In this document: positions 45,775-55,628 of the stretch, piece by piece
Layout of the letters: every line of letters starts with the position of its first letter
Position numbering within the stretch: position 1 is the first letter of the stretch
Assembly (NCBI GenBank): GCA_947445115.1
Contig: CANFCG010000006.1
Span: 1-64,000 of the forward strand
Source: Comamonadaceae bacterium
GTDB taxonomy: Bacteria > Pseudomonadota > Gammaproteobacteria > Burkholderiales > Burkholderiaceae_C
Direction of reading: 5' to 3'
Length of the DNA: 64,000 nucleotides
Program-made: the position numbers and the translations under genes
The notes under the pieces: generated by a model
Told to the model about the DNA's origin: nothing
What the model saw: only the letters and a program-made list of their open reading frames with translations
Databases searched by the model: none

Positions 45775-46698
45775 ATGAGCAAACCAACAACCGGTGATTT
45801 CACCAAAACAACAGGCTGGATGGACTGGTACACAGGTCCTGCCAAACCGACATTCAAGCTGCCCGCGGGCGCAGTCGATGCGCATTGCCACGTCTTTGGA
45901 CCTGGCGCGGAGTTCCCCTACGCGCCCGAGCGCAAGTACACGCCTTGCGACGCGAGCAAGGCCGAGCTTTTTGCGCTGCGCGATCATTTGGGTTTTGACA
46001 AAAACGTGATCGTGCAAGCCACATGCCACGGCGCAGACAACCGTGCGATGGTCGATGCGCTCAAAGCCAGCAATGGCAAGGCTCGCGGCATTGCGACCGT
46101 CAAGCGTTCGGTGACTGACGAGGAAATTCAAGCGTTGCACGATGCAGGCGTGCGCGGTGTGCGCTTTAATTTTGTGAAGCGTCTTGTGGACTCTACGCCG
46201 CGCGATGAGCTCTTAGAAATTGCCACGCGCATCAAAAAATGGAACTGGCAAGTGGTCATTTATTTTGAAGCCGTGGACTTGCCTGAGCTGTGGGATTTCT
46301 TTGCCTCTTTGCCTACCACTCTGGTGGTCGATCACATGGGCACGCCCAACGTGAGCAAACCAGCCGATGGCCCCGAGTTTGAACTCTTCGTTAAATTTAT
46401 GCGCGAGCATAAAAATGTGTGGAGCAAAGTGACTTGTCCTGAGCGCTTATCCGTCAGCGGCCCTGCTGCTTTGAACGGCGAACAAAATGCGTACACGGAT
46501 GTGATCCCGTTCGCCAAGCGTCTTGTCGAGGAGTTCCCCGACCGCGTGATTTGGGGCACCGATTGGCCACATCCCAATTTGAAAAAACACATGCCAGATG
46601 ATGGCTTGCTCGTTGACTTCATCCCGCATATCGCGCCTACCAAAGAGCTGCAGCAAAAGCTGTTGGTGGACAACCCGATGCGCCTGTATTGGAGCTAA
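45775..46698 (+). CDS. ligI: 2-pyrone-4,6-dicarboxylate hydrolase
   Basis: 307 aa amidohydrolase. VDAHCHVFGPG (Asp35, His37, His39) is the LigI start of the barrel; RKYTPCDAS, RFNFVKRLVD, VVDHMGTPN and VIWGTDWPHPN with the catalytic Asp follow. The enzyme opens the lactone made by LigC to give 4-oxalomesaconate. Unlike most of the superfamily LigI works without metal. It is followed within 2 nt by the pirin gene. Confidence 0.94.
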   Translation: MSKPTTGDFTKTTGWMDWYTGPAKPTFKLPAGAVDAHCHVFGPGAEFPYAPERKYTPCDASKAELFALRDHLGFDKNVIVQATCHGADNRAMVDALKASNGKARGIATVKRSVTDEEIQALHDAGVRGVRFNFVKRLVDSTPRDELLEIATRIKKWNWQVVIYFEAVDLPELWDFFASLPTTLVVDHMGTPNVSKPADGPEFELFVKFMREHKNVWSKVTCPERLSVSGPAALNGEQNAYTDVIPFAKRLVEEFPDRVIWGTDWPHPNLKKHMPDDGLLVDFIPHIAPTKELQQKLLVDNPMRLYWS

Positions 46699-46700
46699 GC

Positions 46701-47615
46701 ATGACCGCCAAATCCATCATCCGCATTGACTCCGCTCCGCCGCGCCACTGGGTCGGCGACGGCTTTCACGTGCACAGCATGTTTAGCTACAACCAAGATG
46801 CCCACCTGTACAGCCCGTTTTTGATGCTGGACTATGGCGCGCCGTACCTGTGCGAGCCGCGTGATGTAGCGAGTGGCGCAACCCCACGCGGCGTGGGCTC
46901 GCACCCGCACCGCGGCTTCGAAACAGTGACGATTGCCTACAGCGGCGAAGTCGCGCACCGCGACTCATCGGGCGGCGGAGGCATCATTGGCGTGGGTGAT
47001 GTGCAGTGGATGACCGCTGGCAGCGGCCTCGTACACGACGAGTTCCACTCCCCCGCGTTTAGCCAAGCGGGCGGCATGATGCACATGGTGCAGCTGTGGG
47101 TGAATCTGCCAGCCAAAGACAAAATGACGAAGCCTGGCTATCAAGCGATTAAAAATAACGATATCCCCAAAGCCGCTATCCCAGAGGCCACAGTGGATGG
47201 GGCTTCTGTGCGCATCATCGCGGGAAACCATAGCGGACAAAGCCTAGCGGGCAGCATCATTACAAAAGGTGCTGCTAGTACATTCACCCCCATGAATGTG
47301 TGGGACGTGCGCATCCACGCAGGACAAACCGTTTCGCTACCGCAGCCCGAGGGCTGGACGACGCTGCTGCTCGTGCAAAGCGGCAAGGTCACGGCGAATA
47401 ACGGCAAGGCGGCTGGTGCGGCGCAGCTGGTCATGCTGTCGCGCAGCGGGACCGAGGTGTCGATCACGGCATTCGAGGACACGCAATTGCTTTTGCTGGC
47501 AGGCGAGCCGATCAACGAGCCTGTGGTCGGCTACGGCCCGTTTGTGATGAATACGCGGCAAGAAATTCTGCAGGCGGTTGAGGACTTCAACGCTGGCAAG
47601 TTTGGGCAAATTTAA
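46701..47615 (+). CDS. pirin family cupin protein
   Basis: 304 aa. Pirin marks: HVHSMFSYNQDAHLYSPFLMLDYG, the metal site SHPHRGFETVTIAYSGEVAHRDS with three histidines, GSGLVHDEFHS supplying the glutamate, and a C-terminal cupin half with LAGEPINEPVVGYGPFVMNT. Some pirins act as quercetin dioxygenases, others bind transcription factors. Placement between ligI and ligA within 2 and 14 nt indicates co-expression with protocatechuate cleavage, hinting at an oxygenase or stress role there (inference). ATG 46701 is chosen over an upstream TTG. Confidence 0.9.
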   Translation: MTAKSIIRIDSAPPRHWVGDGFHVHSMFSYNQDAHLYSPFLMLDYGAPYLCEPRDVASGATPRGVGSHPHRGFETVTIAYSGEVAHRDSSGGGGIIGVGDVQWMTAGSGLVHDEFHSPAFSQAGGMMHMVQLWVNLPAKDKMTKPGYQAIKNNDIPKAAIPEATVDGASVRIIAGNHSGQSLAGSIITKGAASTFTPMNVWDVRIHAGQTVSLPQPEGWTTLLLVQSGKVTANNGKAAGAAQLVMLSRSGTEVSITAFEDTQLLLLAGEPINEPVVGYGPFVMNTRQEILQAVEDFNAGKFGQI

Positions 47616-47629
47616 CTAGAAGGAAACTT

Positions 47630-48975
<1,346 letters not shown>

Positions 48976-48995
48976 ATCAGCAATCACACATCATC

Positions 48996-49952
48996 ATGAG
49001 CAAAACCATCAAAGTCGCCTTGGCTGGCGCAGGCGCCTTCGGCATCAAGCATTTAGACGGCATCAAAAATATTGACGGCGTGGAAGTGGTCTCGTTGATT
49101 AGCCGTGACCTAGAAAAAACCAAAGAAGTTGCGGACAAATACGGCATCAAACACATCACCACCGATTTGAACGAGTCCCTTGCGCTCAAAGAAGTCGATG
49201 CCGTGATTTTGTGCACGCCCACGCAAATGCACGCCGATCAAACCACAGCGTGTTTGAAAGCGGGCAAGCATGTGCAAGTGGAGATTCCGCTGTGCGACAT
49301 CTACGCCGAAGGCCAAGCGGTAGCAAACCTCGCCAAGAGCAGTGGGCTGGTGGCGATGTGCGGTCACACGCGCCGCTTTAACCCTAGTCACCAGTACGTA
49401 CACAACAAAATCAAAGCTGGCGAATTCAACATTCAACAAATGGATGTGCAAACGTATTTCTTCCGCCGCACCAACATGAATGCGCTGGGGCAAGCGCGTA
49501 GCTGGACGGATCATTTGCTGTGGCATCACGCCGCGCACACCGTAGATTTGTTTGCGTACCAGGCGGGCAGCCCCATCGCGCGCGCCAACGCCGTGCAAGG
49601 CCCGATTCATCCTGCGCTTGGCATTGCGATGGATATGAGTATTCAACTGCAAGCGGCGAACGGTGCCATCTGCACGCTCTCGCTCTCGTTCAACAACGAT
49701 GGCCCGCTCGGCACGTATTTCCGCTACATCGGCGACACGGGCACGTACCTTGCGCGTTACGACGATCTGTTTACGGGCAAAGAGGAAAAGATTGATGTGA
49801 GCCAAGTGGCTGTGTCGATGAACGGCATCGAACTACAAGACCGCGAGTTCTTTGCAGCTATCAAGGAAGGCCGTGAGCCCAATAGCAGTGTGGCTTCCGT
49901 ACTGGACTGCTACCGCGTACTGCACGATTTAGAGCAGCAACTAAACGCTTAA
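48996..49952 (+). CDS. ligC: 4-carboxy-2-hydroxymuconate-6-semialdehyde dehydrogenase
   Basis: 318 aa Gfo/Idh/MocA fold. N-terminal NAD(P) loop VALAGAGAFGIKHLDGIKNI, CTPTQMHADQTTACLKAGKHVQVEIPLCD and LWHHAAHTVDLFAYQ are characteristic of LigC/PmdC. It oxidises the hemiacetal of the ring-cleavage product to 2-pyrone-4,6-dicarboxylate, the substrate of LigI. It lies 20 nt after ligB. Confidence 0.94.
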   Translation: MSKTIKVALAGAGAFGIKHLDGIKNIDGVEVVSLISRDLEKTKEVADKYGIKHITTDLNESLALKEVDAVILCTPTQMHADQTTACLKAGKHVQVEIPLCDIYAEGQAVANLAKSSGLVAMCGHTRRFNPSHQYVHNKIKAGEFNIQQMDVQTYFFRRTNMNALGQARSWTDHLLWHHAAHTVDLFAYQAGSPIARANAVQGPIHPALGIAMDMSIQLQAANGAICTLSLSFNNDGPLGTYFRYIGDTGTYLARYDDLFTGKEEKIDVSQVAVSMNGIELQDREFFAAIKEGREPNSSVASVLDCYRVLHDLEQQLNA

Positions 49953-49981
49953 ATTCATTTATATCAACGAGAAAAGCATCT

Positions 49982-50965
49982 ATGAAACTCAAAATTAAAT
50001 TACTTGCAACGACTGCCACCTTCATGGCTTTGTCCACGCTCTCTTTAGTCAGTCACGCGCAAGAGTGGCCAACTAAATCTGTGCGCATCATCACGCCCTT
50101 CCCTGTGGGTAGCGGCCCCGAAGGCGTGCTGCGCTTGGTGGCGGACAAGCTCTCCAGAACATGGGGCAAACCTGTGATTGTGGAAAACAAGCCTGGTGGC
50201 AATGGCTTCATCGCGATTGATGCCTTTAAGCGCGGCGCAACCGATGGCTCCGATTTGATTCAATTGGACAACGTCCATTTGTCGGCTTACCCACACTTGT
50301 TCAAAAAATTGCCTTACGACGTAAAGGCCGACTTTGATCCTTTGCTGCCGCTGTTTAAAACTTACTTCTTCTTTGCTGTTGCCACCAATAGCAAATACAA
50401 AACCGTTGGCGACATCATTGCTGACGCCAAAGCCCATCCAGACAAACTCAACTATGGTTCATGGTCGGTGGGTAATCCTGTTCACCTCGGTTCGGCGCTG
50501 TTTGAGTCGGTCACGGGTACGAACATGCAGCATGTGATCTACAAAGAAACCACCATGCTCTACACGGGTGTCGCCAATGGCGAAATGTCGTTCTCGCTAG
50601 GTAGCAATGCCACAGCAGGCGCCATGTACCGCGCTGGAAAAATTCGCTACATCGCCGTCGCAGCGCCTAAGCGCGTGGCAGCATTTCCGAATGTACCGAC
50701 CGTGGGCGAGTCGGGTGGACCCGCAGGCTTTGAAGTGAGTGGTTCGACCTACATCGCTGCACCACGTGGCCTGCCTAAAGCCGTGACGGAGAAGATCCGC
50801 CGCGATATCGAACGCGCATTGGCCGAACCCGATATGCGTGAAAAATTTGCCTCCTTTGGCTACGAGTCATTCCCGACCACGCCTGAGCAATTCAATGCCT
50901 ACATTCAAGCCGAGTCCGTTCGCTTTGCAGCTGTTATTAAGAAGGCTGGCGCTTCGCTGGATTGA
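49982..50965 (+). CDS. Bug-family tripartite tricarboxylate transporter receptor
   Basis: 327 aa. A signal peptide (ALSTLSLVSHAQ) is followed by SVRIITPFPVGSGPEGVLRL, VIVENKPGGNGFIAIDAF, GSWSVGNPVHLGSALFES, MQHVIYKETTMLYTGVANGEMSFS and FPNVPTVGESGGPAGFEVSGSTY. The usual TD after the Gly loop is replaced by EG, a variant seen in some Bug proteins. It is 29 nt after ligC and closes the lig operon before the second liv transporter. Confidence 0.92.
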   Translation: MKLKIKLLATTATFMALSTLSLVSHAQEWPTKSVRIITPFPVGSGPEGVLRLVADKLSRTWGKPVIVENKPGGNGFIAIDAFKRGATDGSDLIQLDNVHLSAYPHLFKKLPYDVKADFDPLLPLFKTYFFFAVATNSKYKTVGDIIADAKAHPDKLNYGSWSVGNPVHLGSALFESVTGTNMQHVIYKETTMLYTGVANGEMSFSLGSNATAGAMYRAGKIRYIAVAAPKRVAAFPNVPTVGESGGPAGFEVSGSTYIAAPRGLPKAVTEKIRRDIERALAEPDMREKFASFGYESFPTTPEQFNAYIQAESVRFAAVIKKAGASLD

Positions 50966-51073
50966 TGGGGTCTATCCCCGTACTTACCCTTGTGCAAAAA
51001 ACCTCGTTGGCGACTTGGGCTTTGGTACAGTAGCGACTGGTCAAATTTAACATTAATATTATTTGGAATCATC

Positions 51074-52246
51074 ATGAAAAAACGCGTTCTTTTATCCGCC
51101 ATTGCGGCTGCCAGTTTGCTAGCAGCATCACCCTTCAGCTTCGCCGCTGATGACACCTTCAAAATCGGTTTGATTCTCCCGATGACGGGTCAGCAAGCCT
51201 CCACAGGCAAGCAAATTGCTGCGGCCGCGCATCTCTACATGGCGCAAAACGGCAGCACCGTCGCGGGCAAAAAAATTGAGCTCATCATCAAAGATGACGC
51301 CGCCACACCTGACGTGACCAAGCGCCTCGCACAGGAGCTCATCGTGAACGACAAGGTCAACGTCATTGGAGGCTTTGGCGTGACGCCGGCGGCACTGGCA
51401 GCCGCCCCCATTGCGACGCAATCGAAAACACCCATGGTTGTGATGGCCGCCGCAACCTCCATCATTACGCAGGCCTCGCCCTACATTGTCCGCACCAGTT
51501 TTACGTTGCCCCAAGCCGCAGTAGCGATGGGCGATTGGGCACCTAAAAATGGCATCAAAAAAGTGGTGACCTTAGTCAGCGATTACGGCCCTGGCATTGA
51601 TGCGGAAAAATTCTTCAAAGAACGATTGATTTTTAACGGCGGCCAAGTCGTAGAGGCGCTTCGCGTACCACTGCGCAGCCCCGACTTTGCGCCCTTCTTG
51701 CAAAAAGTTCGTGATTTAAAACCCGATGCGCTCTTTGTTTTTGTGCCGTCTGGCGCAGGTGCGGCAGTGATGAAGCAGTTTTTAGAGCGCGGCATGGACA
51801 AAGCCGGCATCAAGCTGATTGGCACTGGCGACGTGACTGATGACGACCAATTGAACGACATGGGCGATGGCGCGCTTGGCGTGGTGACTTCGCACCACTA
51901 CTCGGCTTCGCACAACTCGGCTACCAACAAAAAGTTTGTCGCCGCATTTGAAGCCGCCAACAAGGGCATGCGCCCCAACTTTATGGCAGTCGGTGGCTAC
52001 GACGGCATGCGCGTGATTTACGAAGCTTTGAAGGCCACTAAGGGCAAAGGCACGGGCGACGACTTACTGGCTGCCATGAAGGGCCAAATTTTTGAAAGTC
52101 CGCGCGGCCCCATGTTCATCGATGCGCAAACCCGTGACGTGGTGCAAAACATCTATATCCGCAAAGTGGAGAAGGTCGGTGGCAAACTGTACAACACGGA
52201 ATTTGACACACTCAAAGACGTGAAAGATCCAGGCAAGGCGAAGTAA
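51074..52246 (+). CDS. livK: ABC transporter substrate-binding protein (LivK family)
   Basis: 390 aa. A signal peptide (LLSAIAAASLLAASPFSFAA) precedes a type I fold: DTFKIGLILPMTGQQASTGKQI, IELIIKDDAATPDVTKRLAQEL, VIGGFGVTPAALAAAPIATQ and RPNFMAVGGYDGMRVIYEAL. ATG 51074 (MKKRVLLS) sets the signal peptide; the longer frame from 50990 has no such start. It heads the livK-H-M-G-F-dsbA run, 108 nt after the lig operon, and may carry aromatic acids for that pathway (inference). Confidence 0.93.
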   Translation: MKKRVLLSAIAAASLLAASPFSFAADDTFKIGLILPMTGQQASTGKQIAAAAHLYMAQNGSTVAGKKIELIIKDDAATPDVTKRLAQELIVNDKVNVIGGFGVTPAALAAAPIATQSKTPMVVMAAATSIITQASPYIVRTSFTLPQAAVAMGDWAPKNGIKKVVTLVSDYGPGIDAEKFFKERLIFNGGQVVEALRVPLRSPDFAPFLQKVRDLKPDALFVFVPSGAGAAVMKQFLERGMDKAGIKLIGTGDVTDDDQLNDMGDGALGVVTSHHYSASHNSATNKKFVAAFEAANKGMRPNFMAVGGYDGMRVIYEALKATKGKGTGDDLLAAMKGQIFESPRGPMFIDAQTRDVVQNIYIRKVEKVGGKLYNTEFDTLKDVKDPGKAK

Positions 52247-52248
52247 CA

Positions 52249-53121
52249 ATGCTGACCATCCTATTTGACGGCGTTGCCTATGGGATGCTGCTGTTTATCC
52301 TAGCCGTCGGCCTCGCCGTGACGATGGGGTTGATGAATTTCATCAACCTAGCGCACGGTGCGTTTGCCATGGTGGGCGGTTACATCACTGTGCTGCTTAT
52401 GCAAAAAATGGGCGTGCCCTTTTTGTGGTGCTTACCTTTGTCGTTTTTAGGTAGCGCCTTGCTAGGTGCGGTTCTGGAGTTCACGCTCTATCGACGTTTG
52501 TATGGCAAACCGCATCTCGATCAAGTGCTGTTCTCGATCGGCCTGGTATTTATGGCGGTCGCCAGCACCGACTACTTTATTGGCAGCACGCTGCAGATCA
52601 TGCAGTTGCCCGAATTTTTGAAAGGCCGAACCGAGCTTTGGGCTGACACGCCTTTTATGCTGGGCATGGGGCATTACCGTTTATTCATCATCATCGTTTG
52701 TGCCTTGCTGACTGTGGCGTTACAGTCCGTGCTCTCCAAAACTCGCTTTGGTAGCCGCTTGCGTGCCGCGGTGGACGACCAGCGCGTGGCGGCGGGACTT
52801 GGCATCAATGTGAATATCGTCTTCCTCGCGACATTCGCGGTAGGCTCTGGCCTTGCGGGTCTTGGCGGGGCGCTGGGCGCCGAAGTGCTAGGACTCGATC
52901 CCACCTTTCCACTCAAGTTTATGGTGTACTTTTTAATCGTCGTGGCGGTTGGCGGAACCACATCCATCACGGGGCCCTTGCTGGCTGCGTTGTTGCTGGG
53001 CATTGCAGATGTGGCGGGCAAATACTACATCCCCAAAATGGGCGCGTTTACCGTTTATGCCTTGATGATTGCGATTTTGATTTGGCGTCCACAAGGACTG
53101 TTCTCGCGGGGTAGTAAATGA
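52249..53121 (+). CDS. livH: branched-chain-type ABC transporter permease LivH
   Basis: 290 aa membrane protein. GVAYGMLLFILAVGLAVTMGLMNFINLAHGAFAMVGGY is the LivH N-terminus; GSRLRAAVDDQRVAAGLGIN and the late LIVVAVGGTTSITGPLLAALLLG complete it. It starts 2 nt after livK and overlaps livM by ATGA. Confidence 0.94.
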   Translation: MLTILFDGVAYGMLLFILAVGLAVTMGLMNFINLAHGAFAMVGGYITVLLMQKMGVPFLWCLPLSFLGSALLGAVLEFTLYRRLYGKPHLDQVLFSIGLVFMAVASTDYFIGSTLQIMQLPEFLKGRTELWADTPFMLGMGHYRLFIIIVCALLTVALQSVLSKTRFGSRLRAAVDDQRVAAGLGINVNIVFLATFAVGSGLAGLGGALGAEVLGLDPTFPLKFMVYFLIVVAVGGTTSITGPLLAALLLGIADVAGKYYIPKMGAFTVYALMIAILIWRPQGLFSRGSK

Positions 53122-54134
53122 CAACGGCCATCGAATCCACTTTGCAGCGTGATAGTCGCGTCAAAAAATGGGAGCCTCTGGTTTGGTTGCTCGCATTTGC
53201 TTCGCCGCTCTTGCTGCCCAGCCACTCCCTGCTCATCAGCGAAATCGCCATTACTGCACTTTTTGCCATGTCGCTTGATTTAATTCTGGGCTATACGGGC
53301 ATCGTCTCTTTAGGACATGCGGCCTTTTTTGGCATGGGAGCGTACAGTGCGGCTATTTTTGCCAAACTCGTGATGCCCGATCCGCTGGTTGGTTTGCTGG
53401 CAGCCATCCTGCTCGCAACCCTTTTGGGCGCTGCTTGCAGTTTCACTATCCAGCGTGGCTCAGACCTCACACGGCTGATGGTCACGCTCGGCGTGGGATT
53501 GCTGCTCTATGAAGCCGCCAACAAACTAGACTGGCTCACAGGCGGTGCAGACGGCCTGCAAGGCGTCTTAATGGCGCCTGTGCTGGGTCTCTTTGAATTT
53601 GATTTGAATGGAAAAACCGCGGCCTGGTATGCCCTCGTCATCGCCAGTCTCTTCTTTGTCTTGTTGCGTCGCTGGGTTCATTCGCCATTTGGCGCGGGGC
53701 TGAAGGCGATTCGCGATAACCGCCTCCGCGCCGCCAGCATTGGCATTCATGTCAGCCGCCAAATCGCCATCATCTATACGCTGGCAGCGGGCGTAGCAGG
53801 CGCAGCAGGCGCACTGTTCGCACAAACCACAGGGTTTGCCTCGCTTGACGTGTTTGCTTTTGACCGCTCAGCGGACTTGATGCTGATGCTCGTCATCGGT
53901 GGTACCGGTTGGTTATGGGGCGGTATCGCTGGTGCGGTGGTCTTCAAATTACTGCATACCGTGATTTCTAATATCACACCGCAATATTGGACATTTTGGA
54001 TTGGACTTTTTTTGGTTGTGCTGGTAATGGTAGGACGCGAACGGCTGCTTAGTCCCAAAACTTGGTTTGGCAAAAAAAGCATGGATTCCCGCCTTTGCGG
54101 GAATGACAAGCGTGAGGGCAATGCGCATGAGTAA
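53118..54134 (+). CDS. livM: ABC transporter permease LivM with repeat-derived C-terminal tail
   Basis: 338 aa. LivM blocks: LDLILGYTGIVSLGHAAFFGMGAYS, FTIQRGSDLTRLMVTLGVG, GLKAIRDNRLRAASIG and VIGGTGWLWGGIAGAVVF. The natural protein seems to end near RERLLSPKTWFGKK. The last 20 or so residues (SMDSRLCGNDKREG...) are encoded by a copy of the window's palindromic repeat at 54083-54107, and the reading frame then runs into the start of livG. The tail is probably cytoplasmic. ATGA overlap joins it to livH. Confidence 0.92.
   Translation: MTTAIESTLQRDSRVKKWEPLVWLLAFASPLLLPSHSLLISEIAITALFAMSLDLILGYTGIVSLGHAAFFGMGAYSAAIFAKLVMPDPLVGLLAAILLATLLGAACSFTIQRGSDLTRLMVTLGVGLLLYEAANKLDWLTGGADGLQGVLMAPVLGLFEFDLNGKTAAWYALVIASLFFVLLRRWVHSPFGAGLKAIRDNRLRAASIGIHVSRQIAIIYTLAAGVAGAAGALFAQTTGFASLDVFAFDRSADLMLMLVIGGTGWLWGGIAGAVVFKLLHTVISNITPQYWTFWIGLFLVVLVMVGRERLLSPKTWFGKKSMDSRLCGNDKREGNAHE
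54083..54107. repeat. palindromic dispersed repeat, copy 4, inside livM
   Basis: Perfect inverted repeat ATTCCCGC-CTTT-GCGGGAAT at 54085-54104, GG before and GAC after. It lies in the last codons of livM, where it is translated as MDSRLCGND, and ends 20 nt before the livG start. Confidence 0.85.
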
Positions 54135-54924
54135 TGTCGTTCTCAGTTGCAAGGGGCTAATTAAACGCTTTGGCGGTATCACCGCCACGGACAACGTCAC
54201 GTTTGAGTTAAAGCAAGGCGCACGTCACGCGTTGATTGGCCCTAATGGGGCAGGCAAAACAACGCTCATCAATTTGCTGACGGGCGTGCTGGAACCCACC
54301 AGCGGCAGCATTCAATTGCAAGGCGTTGACATCAGTCGACTGGCCCAGCACGAGCGGGTGCGGCGTGGCATGGTGCGTACGTTTCAAATTAATCAGTTGT
54401 TTGATACGTTCACACCTTTGCAAACACTGGCGATGGTCGTGTCGCAAACACAAGGTCTTGGCAGCAAGTGGTGGCACGCCATTGGCTCGCAAGCCTTATC
54501 CAGCCAGCCCGCGCACCGTACTGCCGTGACCGAGCGATGCTTGGAGTTACTCACGCAATTTCATTTGCTGGAGGTCATGGATCAGCCCACCAAGCTGCTG
54601 GCTTATGGCAAACGGCGCTTGCTAGAAATCGCCATTGCGCTTGCTTGTAACCCCAAGGTGCTGCTGCTCGATGAGCCCGTCGCTGGTGTACCTGCCGGCG
54701 AACGCGAAGAGTTGCTGCAAACCGTGGGCGCGTTACCCGCCGATGTGTCTATTCTTTTAATTGAACACGATATGGATTTGGTATTTGAATTTGCCACGCG
54801 CATCACGGTACTGGTCAATGGCGCGGTACTGACGGAAGGTACGCCCGACGTCATTGCGAACGACCCGCAAGTCAAAGCCGTGTATCTCGGGCATTCGCTG
54901 GATGCAGCACAAGGGAGCCATTGA
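54127..54924 (+). CDS. livG: ABC transporter ATPase LivG
   Basis: 265 aa. Walker A GPNGAGKTTL, VRRGMVRTFQINQLF, signature KLLAYGKRRLLEIAIAL (LivG-type, not LSGGQ) and Walker B LLLDEPVAGVPAGE. ATG 54127 gives MSNVVLSCKGLIKRFGG; ATG 54121 is an alternative. The frame extends upstream to 54067, but that part (KAWIPAFAGMTS) is translated repeat and is rejected as coding. It overlaps livM by 8 nt and touches livF through TGATG. Confidence 0.93.
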   Translation: MSNVVLSCKGLIKRFGGITATDNVTFELKQGARHALIGPNGAGKTTLINLLTGVLEPTSGSIQLQGVDISRLAQHERVRRGMVRTFQINQLFDTFTPLQTLAMVVSQTQGLGSKWWHAIGSQALSSQPAHRTAVTERCLELLTQFHLLEVMDQPTKLLAYGKRRLLEIAIALACNPKVLLLDEPVAGVPAGEREELLQTVGALPADVSILLIEHDMDLVFEFATRITVLVNGAVLTEGTPDVIANDPQVKAVYLGHSLDAAQGSH

Positions 54925-55628
54925 TGCGCGCCTTACTTCAAGTAGAAAACGTCAGCGCAGGTTACGGCGAAGCGGTTGTTTTAACTGACATCAGCCTCGC
55001 CATCAACGCCGGCGAAACGCTAGCGCTGCTGGGCCGTAATGGCACAGGCAAGACCACGCTCATCAATACATTGGCGGGCGCGACGCGTCAGCATGCGGGC
55101 CGCATCACCTTATCTGGCGTGGCTTTGCACACACTCAAGGCACACGAACGAGCAGCGGCGGGCATTGGCTGGGTACCGCAAGAGCGCAATATTTTTAAAT
55201 CACTCACGGTGCACGAAAACCTGACAGCCGTGGCGCGTGCGGGGCACTGGACACCCGAGCGCGTGTACGACATGTTTCCGCGTTTAGCCGAGCGCAAGAC
55301 CAATATGGGCACGCAGCTTTCGGGCGGCGAGCAGCAAATGTTGGCGCTGGGCCGTGCGCTGGTACTCAATCCAAAGCTGTTGCTGTTAGACGAGCCGCTA
55401 GAAGGCCTCGCGCCCATCATTGTCGAAGAGCTTTTGGCTGCTATCGCCCGTATCACCAGGGACGAGGGGATGAGCGCCATCATCGTGGAGCAGCATCCTC
55501 AAGCGATTTTAAAAATTTCTCACACAGCTGTCGTCCTCGATCACGGTACGGTGGTACACGCTAGTCGTGCGGACGAGTTGCTGAAGCAGCCTGAACGCTT
55601 AGACAAATTATTAGGAGTAGCACGATGA
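54924..55628 (+). CDS. livF: ABC transporter ATPase LivF
   Basis: 234 aa. Walker A GRNGTGKTTLI, GIGWVPQERNIFKSLTVHENL, signature LSGGEQQMLALGRAL and Walker B LLLDEPLEGLAPI, as in LivF. ATG 54924 shares its A with the livG stop (TGATG). An in-frame TTG at 54921 is possible but less likely. Its stop overlaps the DsbA-family gene by ATGA. Confidence 0.94.
   Translation: MRALLQVENVSAGYGEAVVLTDISLAINAGETLALLGRNGTGKTTLINTLAGATRQHAGRITLSGVALHTLKAHERAAAGIGWVPQERNIFKSLTVHENLTAVARAGHWTPERVYDMFPRLAERKTNMGTQLSGGEQQMLALGRALVLNPKLLLLDEPLEGLAPIIVEELLAAIARITRDEGMSAIIVEQHPQAILKISHTAVVLDHGTVVHASRADELLKQPERLDKLLGVAR

Noticed and set aside
50967-50979. GGGG-TCTAT-CCCC hairpin just after the last Bug receptor gene
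   Set aside because: The stem is only 4 bp and there is no T-run on either strand, so it is not called a terminator.
54067-54126. N-terminal extension of livG (WIPAFAGMT)
   Set aside because: It is a translation of the palindromic repeat inside livM; ATG 54127 gives the normal LivG start.
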